Shown: piece by piece, positions 36,301-48,300 of the stretch
How the letters are laid out: the number at the start of each line of letters is the position of its first letter
Position numbering within the stretch: the first letter of the stretch is position 1
Assembly (NCBI RefSeq): GCF_037126465.1
Contig: NW_026999454.1
Coordinates: 124,001 to 188,000 of the forward strand
Length of the DNA stretch: 64,000 bases
Direction of reading: 5' to 3'
DNA from: Ornithodoros turicata
Lineage: Eukaryota; Arthropoda; Arachnida; Ixodida; Argasidae
Made by a program: the position numbers and the translations under genes
Notes under the pieces: generated by a model
Seen by the model: only the letters and a program-made list of their open reading frames with translations
Told to the model about the DNA's origin: nothing
Database searches by the model: none

Positions 36301-39300
36301 TTGTCTTCCGGATTGGTAAGTACCAGGTCATAAAAGGTAGCAAATCAACATTTCAGAACGTGTCCTCTACAGGCTACTATGGAAACGACCATCGGCAATG
36401 GCAATTCCTCTTTGCTGAAGTACATTGTTCCAACGTCCAACTTGGAGTATATTCGTAATATCGTCGCAAACCGCTTGGCAACGTCGGGGTCACAATGGTG
36501 CGACATATTCGCCAAGCACAACAGCGGGACGTAAGTGATGCAAGATACATCAAGTCATGAATTAGTTTTCATTAAATGTCCCCGAAGAGTACGAACTATA
36601 AGGTATTTCTGAAACACCAGGGCAGCATGCTGGGTTGCAAATGGGAATATTGTTCTCCAATGTGATGTACTCTTCAGTATTTTCATGCCGAAAGAAATGG
36701 CAGGAGGGGCACCGAAAATGATTTGGGGACCATCCATACGACATCACGGCTGCTTGCTCTGTTAGCTTTTATAGTAGTCGGTAGGGTTATAGGGTTTTAA
36801 GCGTTTTCAAGCTTTACAATGACTGGACTGATGTGTCCGTAATGTGTCGAAATGTCAACTGAAATGGCAAAACCCTGTGGTTGGCTTTCTCACGTAACCC
36901 GACACAAGATTCCTATCACACTTCCTCCACACTTTTCTCTCCGGCCAAATGCACTATATAGAGTTACCTCCAGGCGTCTTTTTGTGTGTCTTCCAAGGCA
37001 TTAGAGAACTTTAGTACATCGTAAGAATTCTACGAAAACGACACGATATAAGAAGTGATCAAATGCAAGAGTACAATGGTGATGTGATTGGCCACAGAGA
37101 GAGGGTGATTTCCTTATCATGTTTTTGGAACTGTTAGCGTGAACACCTTCTGATGAACTGAAACTCGCTAAAAGTGAGTGTTAGTAGTCCGTCGATAATG
37201 TGGCTTCCATCTAGACAGAAGGCCAGCGCAGCTCCAAGTAACGTCATCCTACTCGGATGGGCGTTGGCCAATTGCACGACCGCGGTATGCCCGGCGGCGT
37301 AATTCCAAAACACTACGCAGTACAGCAGACCGCGGTTTCTCTAGCCTTAGCGAATGATGGCGCCGCGACGCCGTGCAGACGACACGCGAAGCAGACGACA
37401 CGCGCTTCATTGGAGAGAAACCATTCCATTCGCTGACGTATCGCGAGGACTAGAGGATATGGGTGAGGTGGTGGTCTCTTCTAGGTTGTGTTGGTCTACC
37501 GGAACCAATCAACACATACGATTCTAAGTCATGCGCGCTGCCATTGGTTCCGGTAGATACGGTAACTTCACGATGACGTTATCAACGGTCTACTAACACT
37601 CTCTATTATGAACTCTCCGCTCATGCCTCTGTCCTCATATCGAAGAGGAAACAAAGTATCGTTGCTGTTGAGCTCGGGTTGTCCATGCGTGCGTTATATC
37701 AAAACACACACGAAAAAAAAAAAATAATGTCTGTGGCTTCCAATTTTACTAAATGCTAAAAAATGTCTGTATCCTTTTCCGGAACTTACACCCTTTTTTA
37801 GTGTACCTTTCCAACGCGCACCGTTTCCCCTATATGCTGTTTTGTATCCGGCAGCAGTACTGTGCTCTGGTTAACAGATATCACTCTTTACTCATACTAA
37901 CTGACACGTTGGGTGGCAGCGACAAGAAGAAGCGAAAGGACCCGCAAAAAGCTCCACGTGCAGCAGCTCATACAGCGCTGAGAAATTAGAGAGTTTCAGT
38001 AGACCGTTATTGCATATCCGACACGATACCCGGTACGGCGTTGGTCTCATGGCGCATGCGCGACGTTACCGTATCACCGATACCGCGTATCACCGATACG
38101 GATATCCTCGAGTACCGTACCGCGTTTGAGAGGTCACGCGAAGGTGTCACGCGGGTTGTGTGAAAAGAAGAAGAATATTAAGGCCGACTACGTGAGAAGG
38201 AAGATGGAGGTGCTGACCCCCTTAGCAAAAAAAGAGGTTTTCTAAAAATGATGACATTTTTGGCGTGTGCAGATGTTGAGCACTTTCGTTGTCTTTTCTT
38301 TTTTTTCACCACAAATGGATGTGTTATTTCTAACTTTTTGTGTAACTCGAATAAAATTCGAAATAGAACGATTTGCAAGTTTCTTTTTTTTTTTTTTTTG
38401 CTTTTCCGGAATTTGCCGCGCGCGACCGTTACGACGTTAATTAACCGTTCCGTCTGCTTCCACGGTAAACTACAATGTCAACAGTGTCGGTTTCGCGTAT
38501 CGCGATAACGTTTCGCATCATGGTATCGTAGATGTTGCAAACTGGTTTGTTAAAACTTATTATTGCTGACTCTTTGCACGTTGTTCTATTTCGTGGAATG
38601 CCCATGTTTTGGAAACCAAATAGAACACAACTGGCGACATGTGGCGCCAACAAAACTGCAAATAAATTGAAATATGGCAGAGGTATTAAAAGCCACACAG
38701 CGGCGGGATTTGAACCACGCCGCTATCTGGATTTTTCGACGACTGCCATATATTTCAGTTGTCCATGTTCTTAGGCACCTGGAGGCTTGTGTTTTGTTCG
38801 TCCGTTTGTGTTCCAGCCTCAGAACAGTTACTTTACATCGCAAATAAAGCTCGTTCGCCTAGTCTTCAAGTAGTGCAAGTTGGTGCAACTGTTTCCTAAT
38901 TTTAGGATTGGTATCTTGATAGTTGGAGCCAGTTCGTTAGAAAATTTGACGTCTCCAAGTTTGAAAACCGGAGATTCGGGTTATAATAAAGGATTTTGGA
39001 GAATGATATTGCTGCTATGCCCATTTTGTACAAAGTTAAGTACAAAGACACAGTTGCCTCAAACGTATGGAGCGTGTGGCCTTAAGAGCAACCGTGTCTT
39101 CGGAAAAGTCGTCTATCCACCCTACGCGAATTTCATTCGGAAATAGCAGTTTTCATTGAACTCAGAGATAGTGATGTTGTGACATAACCATCTGGTGCGG
39201 TAACACAACTAATTGCAGGTACAACAATCAGTGGATGGTTCTTGATTACAAGAAATTTCGACCCGGAGGCCAGCTCCAGGACAACCTACTCTGGGTGCTG

Positions 39301-42300
39301 GAACAATTGCCGTAAGTTATATAGCCATTTCATTTTGTCAGTTACATCCACCCATGAAAACATTTCAAGGCAGAAAAGGTAAAGGAAAAAGGGCACTCAT
39401 AAAAATAGGCTCAGCGCGCGGCACGCTATAGAAGAGAAGAAAGTGAACAATTTTAGCACGTGAAGAAGAATAACTAGAAGCACGATCCCGGGCGAATACG
39501 GTAGCATTCTCGGGAAGGTAGACGTTGCTTACAGCACCGTGCGTCGGAGATTTCGTGCGCACGTCAAAGAACACCAAGAGGGCGAATTATTCGCAGTCCT
39601 ATCTTGCGGCACGTGCAGCATGTAACCAGACAAGTGTAGGCCAAATCACCTTACCTGCAACCTGACATGTATACTACACCCAGTTATTATTAGTTATATG
39701 GTCTAAAGGTAATTGGAGTAGATGTACACGATAGGTGTGTCAGCCTGTTTGTGTGGAGACATGCTGCACGTGCCGCACAGTAGGACTGCGGATAATTTCG
39801 ACCACCTGGGGTCCCTTGGACGTATGCCGGAAGTCGGGTGGCAATCATAAGGCCGAAGCTCACAACGCCGAATTATCAAAAGACCGAAACTCGAAAGGCC
39901 GAAAAATCAAAACATCGAGCAATCATAAGGCCGAAAACCAAACGGCCGAAAAATCAAAACACCGAAAAATCACAAGGCCGAAAAGTCACAAAACCGAATT
40001 ATCGAAACGCCGGCAAATGAGGAACCCAGGATACGTGAACTGGTATTCCAACTGCGATAAAAAAATTAGCTCTACAGATTAAATAGAATAAACTCGTTGG
40101 GAATTAATACAGCAAATAAATCGTTTCATCGAACATCGCATTAATAAAGTACTTTCGATGACTTAAGGGAAAAAACAAAAAGGAAAAGTAGAGATATGAA
40201 CTACTGTGTTATTGTGTGTTTATTGTACACGGTGGCAATCAGGTTCGGGTTACCAAATGTAGAGAAACACCATCTCCTCTACAATTCATTCAGGGGGTGA
40301 TACAAGTCATTCACTGGCATTCACCTACCACACACGTTCTCTTTGTAGTAAACATGTTTTAGATTAATGCTAGATTAGGTTGGCAATACTAGGTTATAGT
40401 TTATTGCTTTTTTAAAAGTGAAAAGAGCAATTCCATTTCAGGTCTTCTGCTTCTTGGGCCCTTTTATTTCGGTGTTCGGTTGGGTGTTCTGATTTTCGGC
40501 CTTTTGACTTTCGGCCTTCACATTGCTCAGCCTTATTATTTTTCGGCCTTTTGGCTTTCGACCTTCTGACACTTCGGCGTTCTGATTTTTCGGCCTTTTG
40601 ATAGGCTTCCCCGGAAGTCTCGACATACGGTGTTGGAAGCAGTGGTTTGCATCCCCCACATTGTTACCGTTCTCGGCCGGGATTGAACCCGCGATCTTGA
40701 GCTCAGCATACGGTCAGTATACGGTCTTTTAACTGGAACCCAAGTGTTCATCATAACTTACAAAACTAGCGTGTAGCTGAGTGAAGAAGATCAGACACGG
40801 ACAGTGCGATTTCTTCATGGCCCTTTCACGCCGTTACACTAAAAAATTTCACCGTCAAAATGGGCAAATGCACGGCAACAATGCTGCCAACTGTCGCCCG
40901 TTTCTTCTACTGTGACCCGTAAAATATGTATGGATGCCCGTTATAAGGATGCTATCATGTTGAAAACCAGAGACAACAAACAGAAAAACACAAATCCTAA
41001 GGCGGCAACCACCTTTTTGCCAACTGAATCGGGCCAACGGAGCGCCAACTCAGCGTGAACGGAACGGTATCGAAGCTGTGCAACCGCATGGAGCAGAATG
41101 TCCACGTTGAGGTTGTCATGGTGAAGCGTCGGCATCGCGTTTACCACCGCTTGTTGCACGCGATGTGGCAATGCTTATTGTAGCAAACTTCTGTACGCAT
41201 TGTTTAGTAACATAAATGATATTTTAGCGGTTCTTGAAAAAGTACGGTGCCAATAACATCTAGAAATCAGGTGTTTACAAAAAAATTTGAGATACGAAGA
41301 GAATGTTGGCTTATGAGTGTTTCTAGCAATGCTCACTAAAGAAATATCAGACTGCATTTTTGTTACCGTTATCTCATTACACATTTCCAATTTGCTATAT
41401 GCCACAAATAATATTTTGATGTTTCATTTAGTCACCTTCGCCTTGCACACACGTTGCCACCTCCTGCCAAACGATATATTTTAAGTTTATGTCCTTATAC
41501 TGAACAAGTTTGACGTTCCAAAAGGGTGGCCTCCTTGAAGTTCACTCGACGGGTCTGCGTGCCCTTCTAGGAGGCAGGGCGAAGAGGGCAAAGCCCGAAG
41601 GAAAAATAAAAGCGGTCACAGGCATGGTCACAGGTGACTTTGTCACGTGCTTGTGACATTTCCTGTGAAGGACGTTTTCATTGGCGCACACGGTTCCGTC
41701 GGGTGATGTCACTTCCTCTCCTCAGACTAAATATTTATCATATATCATATATTCATATGAATGGCAGCAGAACTTGAAAGGTGTAAAGTCGCGCCCGGAT
41801 CCTAGCAGAAGAACTCCTACCTCTAGAACAGCATATTTATTCTACGAGTACAGATACAACGTTCTACCGTTCGAGCCCATAAGAAAAAAAATGATACAAA
41901 CAAAAAAAGTCATCTTCCTCTTCTAGTCATTGCATTCTTCCTCTTCGTCGTACAGTCATTTCTTCACACTGCAAGATCCTTCACACACCCCCCGAAGAAA
42001 TGTTCAGTACATTACACCTCGAGTTTATATAGCAGATCTCCAGGCCGTAGCACTGTGGTTCGATCTGACATGCGGACCTCGAAAGCCCGTGTTTTTCCGT
42101 CTTTGCCTGGAAAGCTTCGTATTATTTGTCCCGTCGGCCATCCTTGTCTCTTCTTCCTGTCATCGCGGACGATCACGATGTCATCCACTTGAAGTTGTCC
42201 TCCTTTGCTTTTGTTATGAAAGTTCCTGAGCTCCGTGAGATATTCCGCGGACCACCTCTTCCAGAAGGTATTCAAACTCTCTGCCCGTTTCTGCCACATT

Positions 42301-45300
42301 ATCTGTAGAGTACTACCACTGCTCTCTGGTACATCGCTAGCTTTGGTGTTCGGTAGCGTTGTCAATCGCTTTCCCGTCAGGAATGCTGATGGACACAGTG
42401 GATGCGTACCTTCCTCCTCATACACGAATGTTATTGGACGAGAATTCAGGATTGCTTCGACTTCTGTGAGAATGGTATTGAGTTCGGCTTCCTTCAGACA
42501 TCTTGCGCCGATCGTCTTCTTCAAGGTGACTTTCACCGATCGTACTAGACGTTCGTAGAAGCCGCCCCACCATGGGGCATATGGTACGTTATACCGCCAC
42601 TCTACTCTCCATTCAGCAATCTTCTCTTCGATTTCATGACCGTGTGTCACATCCCATAAATTTCTAATCTCCTTGTTGCTCTTGCGGAAAGCCTTGGCAT
42701 TGTCGCTATAGACAACTTTGGGTATTCCTCGCCGCGCTACGAACCGCCGGAACGCCAGTAGAAATGCGGTCGCTGACATTGCTTCTACAAGTTCAAGGTG
42801 TACGGCTCTGTTCACTGCGCACACAAAAATTACGAAGTATGCCTCTTTTGCTGAACGTTGTGCCTTTATCCACACTGGCCCGGCAAAGTCGAGTCCTGTT
42901 ACTGCGAACGGCTCTGACTGTGTCACCCTCGTTGACGGCAGAGGAGCCGTTTCCTGTCTCGCAGCCCTTACATTGTATCGTTGGCAGACGACGCATTTCT
43001 TCAAGATGCTCTTGATCAACTGTCGCGCGTGCACAATCCAGAACCTTTCCCTTAATTGGACGAGAGTGTCTCTTACTCCTGCTTGAAGCAGATCCCAGTG
43101 ACACTGCCTGATCAGCAGTTCCGCATAATGATTCTTCTTTGGTAGGACGACGGGGTGTTTCTGATCATACGGCAAATCACTGTGATGTAGCCGACCTGCT
43201 ACCCTCAGTACGCCACTGGTGTCCATAAACAACTTGCTGCCTTGCAATGTTGACCATATTGGTAATGGCTTGTTACTCAGCACAGCCGCTATTTCTTCTG
43301 GAAAGGCTTTCCCTTGCACAAGTTTGATACAACACTCTTCGGCACGTTGCAACTCCTGCGCTGTCAGGGGTCCGGTAGTGTAACTTTTCTTTGTAGCGTT
43401 CCCTCTGAATCGCAAAATCCAGGCCACAACCCGATGTAACCTTCTCACAGAGCTGTACCTTTCCATCTCTATGACGTCTTCCGTCTCTGTAGTCAGCGTT
43501 TGCAGAACTTTTGTTTTCTTCTCCTCCAATTCGTTTCTCTCCAGGTCATCGTCCATGTTCCACACAGGCCATTCGCTGTCGCTTCGAGTCATCCAGCTTG
43601 GTCCTGACCACCACAGCTCGCTTTCAGTCATCTTCTTTGCTTGCATTCCTCTGGTCAGTAGATCTGCTGGGTTTTCTTTGCCCTTGCAATACTTCCATCC
43701 ATCTATTTGAGTAAGCCTCTGAATTTCTTGTACCCGGTTTTGCACGAACTGCTTCCAGCGCTGGGGATCCCCACGTATCCAGCAAAGCGCTATTCTGGAA
43801 TCTGTCCAAAAGTGAAGTCGAACTGGACTGATTTTGATCTTTTCAGTGATATAGGAGACAAGCCTTGCTCCCACTAGACATGCCATCAACTCCAGTCGAG
43901 GTATTGTCAGCTCTTTTATTGGGGCGAGCCTTGACTTTGCCATCAGCATCGCTGCGGTTCTTGTTCCACAAGAGTCTTCCATAACTGTGTACGCTACCGC
44001 ACCGTACGCTGTAGGACTCGCATCACAAAACATATGTATCTCTGTATGTACCACGTCTTTGTCCATGTCTCGGCCATACTACCTCGGTACTCTTATGTCT
44101 GGTAGATCCTGTAGTTCGGAGCCCCACCGGATCCACGTTGTTTGAAGGTCTGTAGGTAAAATGTCTTCCCATCCAATCTTGCGCTTCCACAACAGTTGGA
44201 AAAGGATTCTACCACGGATCGTAAACGGTGCCAACATTCCCAGTGGATCATATAGGCGGGCTATGATCTGCAAGACACGTCGTTTCGTGTCGCCACCTTC
44301 ATGGTGTAGACTCCACAAGTCGCTCATGCCAAATGTTAAAACGTCCGTGTCCGGCAACCACGATATTCCTAGAACTTTCTGCATATCCTTGGGATCACCC
44401 AATGCTCGTTCGCCCGACTCTGCCTGAAGGGACTCGCGCACGTCGCCATGATTTGTTGCCCACTTATGCAGCCTCATTTTCGTTTGTTCCAAGAACGCCG
44501 TCGCTTCTTTTGCGATCTTCTGTGCTTCCTGTACGTCATTTGCTCCGGTTATAAGATCATCCACGTACATGTGGCTACTAAGGAGTCGTGCTGTTTCTGG
44601 ATATTCCTCTTCCATCATCTTGAAGTGGCTGCGCAAAGTAGCCGCGAGCAAAAACGGGCTTGCCGTCGTGCCGAAGGGAACCCTCGTCATCCTCCAGCTT
44701 TCTACCGGTGGTAGTGGCATTCCCGCTTCTGGTTTTGTCTCATACCACAGATACCGTAAGGCGTTTCTGTCCTCTTCCCTCACGGTTATTTGCAAAAAGG
44801 ATTTTTCTACATCGGCCCCCAAAGCGATCTTATGGACCCGGAAATTCAGCAGTAATCCCACGACGTCAGGATTTAAATTCGGTCCAGCTTCTAGGCACTG
44901 GTTAAGCGATTTTGTTGAGCCGCAACTGGATGAGCAATCGAACACCACTCTAGTCTTAGTCGTACTACTAGATTCTCTCAAAATGGCTTGATGTGGCATA
45001 TAGTAGACGACGCTTTGTCCTTCGTCAACTTCGTCAACCACTCTTTCTGCCATGCTGTTATCACTGTACATCCGGATCGCTTCGTCATACCTCTTCAGCA
45101 ACTCTTCGTTGCGAGCCAATCTCCTAGTTAACTGTGTGAGCCTCTTCAATGCCACTCCTTTGTTGTTTCCCAAATTCAGCGTCGACTTGTACGGGAGCGC
45201 AACTTCATAGCGCCCTCCATTTTGTGTCACACTTTGGAAGAACCGACGTAGTACCGGGTTCTCTTGTTCGTCATCCGTGTCTGGAACCACGCCAATGGAT

Positions 45301-48300
45301 TCGAGCTGCCAAAACTTTTCTAGCGTCGAATTCCCTTCGTCTTCGTCTACGGACAGTCTGAGCACCAACGTTTGATTGCAATGCTGAATTGTCCCTGCTC
45401 TAGGTGACACTCCATGTACCATCCAGCCGATCCGTGTCTCCACTGCTCTTATGCTGCTGCCTAGTCGTACAATCCTTCCAGTCACTAGATCCCAGTACTG
45501 ATCGGTGCCTATGAGAACCTGTATTTCCTCTTCATTTTCTGGACACACCAGCTGCTGGACAGGAAGGTTCTTCGCTCTCATTTTGTCGATTATGAAGGAG
45601 CATGGCATAGGTGTGTTTTGGCCACTGATGACGTCGGTGACTAGCGCTTCCATGTCGTACTCATTGCCACCCTGTAGACTGAGAAGCCTTATGGATACTC
45701 TCCGAAACGTTCTTTCTTCTTGTCGTCCCCCAAAGACTCCTACTTTCAGTCGTTCTTGGCCGACTGTCTCACACTTCAAATTTTGGGCGGTTCGTTGAGT
45801 AACAAATGTCCTTTGACTGCCCGTGTCGAACATTATCTTGCCCTTGCTCGCTTCCCCCGGACCTTTACACCAAGCGACTACTGTCTGTAGTATAGTCTCT
45901 GGGCCTTTGGTGCGTCGAGTCAGCTCTAAACTGAACTGCGACGATTCCGACGTCGACTTGTCTGTGCTGAGCGAGCTGTCTCCCCTGGGACTACACACAG
46001 AAGCAGCATGTCTTCCTTGACACTTACTGCACTCTACTTTACGCCAACACCTCCTGGATACGTGGTTGGGCAAGGTGCACCTGAAGCACCGCCCTCCTTC
46101 TTTGAGCTTGCGTAGCTTTTCTACTGAAATCGTCGCTTGGCACTCAGCCGTCTTGTGATCCTTTGCTTTGCAGAAAAAACATTCCGAGTATTCCTCTGCT
46201 GTGTGAAGCAACGTTGACGTCGATGACGGCCTCTTGGCTCTCTTCGCGTGTGTCTTAACTTCTCTGTCCTTGTGTGATCCCGCCGGCTCTTTCCTGTCTC
46301 CCTCACGCGTAAAGATCGATCTTTCGCGACTGTCTACTTCAACCCTGAGGAAGACCAAAAAGTTATTCAGTTTGACAACATGCTGGCTGCTTGCACGCGC
46401 TGAGGTGTTGTCGTCGCCGGCCTCTTGGCCGCTCCTGCTCTGGCTCGTTGTTCCAGCTTCTGCCTGCAATGCCCCTTTGTTGAAGTCGACCACCAACTCT
46501 TGAGGTACTAGTCGAAGCATAATTGAATACAGCATGGATGCGAACGACTCTTCGGGTACACCCAGTGCCTTCAATGCTCTCACTTGTGACACGACTCCGT
46601 CGTATAGCTTTCTCAGTCCTCTCACATCGTGCTGTGCTCTCACCGGTTGCAGGTTAGTAAGTCTGCTCATGTGATCTTCAATCTGAAGCGTCTCGTTCCC
46701 AAAACGTCGTTTGAGGATCTCCAGAGCATCGTCGTAACATCTCTCCGTCGGCGGCAACCCCGCGATAGCTGATGCCGCTTCCCCTGTAAGCGCTGCTCTT
46801 AAATAGTGGAACTTGTCGCACGTGGATAGCCTTTGATTGTCGTGGACCATTTGGCGAAACTGCTCCCAGAACGCGAACCAGTCCCTCCTTTGACCGTTAA
46901 ATTTGACGAGATCCAGCTTCGGCAGCTTCCCGTGCTGGTTCATCCTTCCAGCGTTCTCCGACTGTCTCGACCCTGACTGACGTTCTGACGTCCGACTTAT
47001 GGCCGTAGAATTTCGCTCGAGCCTGAACTGTAGCCGTGCGAGCAATGCAGTTGCCCCGTCGATATACTTGAAGCCCTCTTGCTGCTCCGCGTCGACGTCT
47101 CCCTCTGACCACAAAGGCTCCAGCTCAGCGTCCACTTTCTCCAAGTTCTCTGTCTGTTTCTTTATCCTAGCAACAAGTACTTCGATGTCTTCTTCTGCAA
47201 GGTTTACGTCGCCAAGCTTCTCTGTAGCTTCTTTTACGGTTCGAGTTACCGGACTTCTCAGACCTTGGCGACGCCTCTTTAGGCATTCCATGCGTTCCAT
47301 CTTCAAGCGGTAGGCCTAGCCGTTGACACTGATACTTCGAAGATGGTTAGGGGTCCTTCGTCTCTCTTTCTCCCGGGTTTCGGCACCACCTTTCTCCTTG
47401 TAAAGTCGCGCCCGGATCCTAGCAGAAGAACTCCTACCTCTAGAACAGCATATTTATTCTACGAGTACAGATACAACGTTCTACCGTTCGAGCCCATAAG
47501 AAAAAAAATGATACAAACAAAAAAAGTCATCTTCCTCTTCTAGTCATTGCATTCTTCCTCTTCGTCGTACAGTCATTTCTTCACACTGCAAGATCCTTCA
47601 AAAGGAACGGTGACCTACTAAGCGAACAATAGACGACGGACCGATGAGCCGGTTTCTGCCAAGGGTAGATATTTAGTCTGAGGAGAGGAAGTGACACAAC
47701 CCGACGGAACCGTGTGCGCCAATGAAAACACGCTTCACAGGAAATGCCACAAGCACGTGACAAAGTCACCTGTAATCATGCCTGTGACCGCTTTTTTTTT
47801 TCCGGGCTTTGCCGTCTTCGCCCTGCCTCCTAGAAGGACACGCGCGGACTTCGACGTGGATATCGCAGGTTTCAAAGAGGCCACCCCTTTGGAACGTTAA
47901 ACTTGTTCAGTATAAGGACATCAACTTAAATTATATCCTTTGGCAGGAGGTGGCAAGGTGTGTGCAAGGCGAAGGTGACTAAATGAAACATCAAAATGTT
48001 ATTTGTGGCACATGCCAAATCGGAAATATGTGAGGAGATAACGGTAATAAAATGCAGTCTGATGTTTCTTTAGTGAACATTGCCAGAAACACTTATAAGC
48101 CAACATTCTCTTCGTATCTCAAAATTTCTTGTAAACACCTGATTTCTAGATGTTATTAGCACCGTACTTTTTCAAGAACCGCTAAAATATCATTTATGTT
48201 ACTAAACAATGCGTACAGCAGTTTACTACTATAAGCATTGCTACATAGCGTGCAACAAGCGGTGGTAAACGCTAGGCCGACGCATCACCATGACAACCTC

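Larger units (their letters stand above)
41782..47600 (-). mobile_element. near-complete BEL/Pao LTR retrotransposon
   Basis: The 5819-bp element has identical 202-bp LTRs, a 5-bp duplication AAAGG, a tRNA-type primer binding site, a polypurine tract and a single gag-pol frame. Protein order on the minus strand is Gag with zinc knuckles, aspartic protease, reverse transcriptase with YVDD, RNase H, then HHCC and DDE integrase. PR-RT-RH-IN order with BEL-type Gag identifies BEL/Pao. The only obvious lesion is one in-frame amber codon at 44079-44081. It sits within the loop of an older inverted repeat, inside an intron of the phospholipase B-like gene. Confidence 0.92.

Noticed and set aside
39838..40659. 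CRISPR-like array
   Set aside because: Units are degenerate and contiguous without unique spacers, and the genome is eukaryotic.
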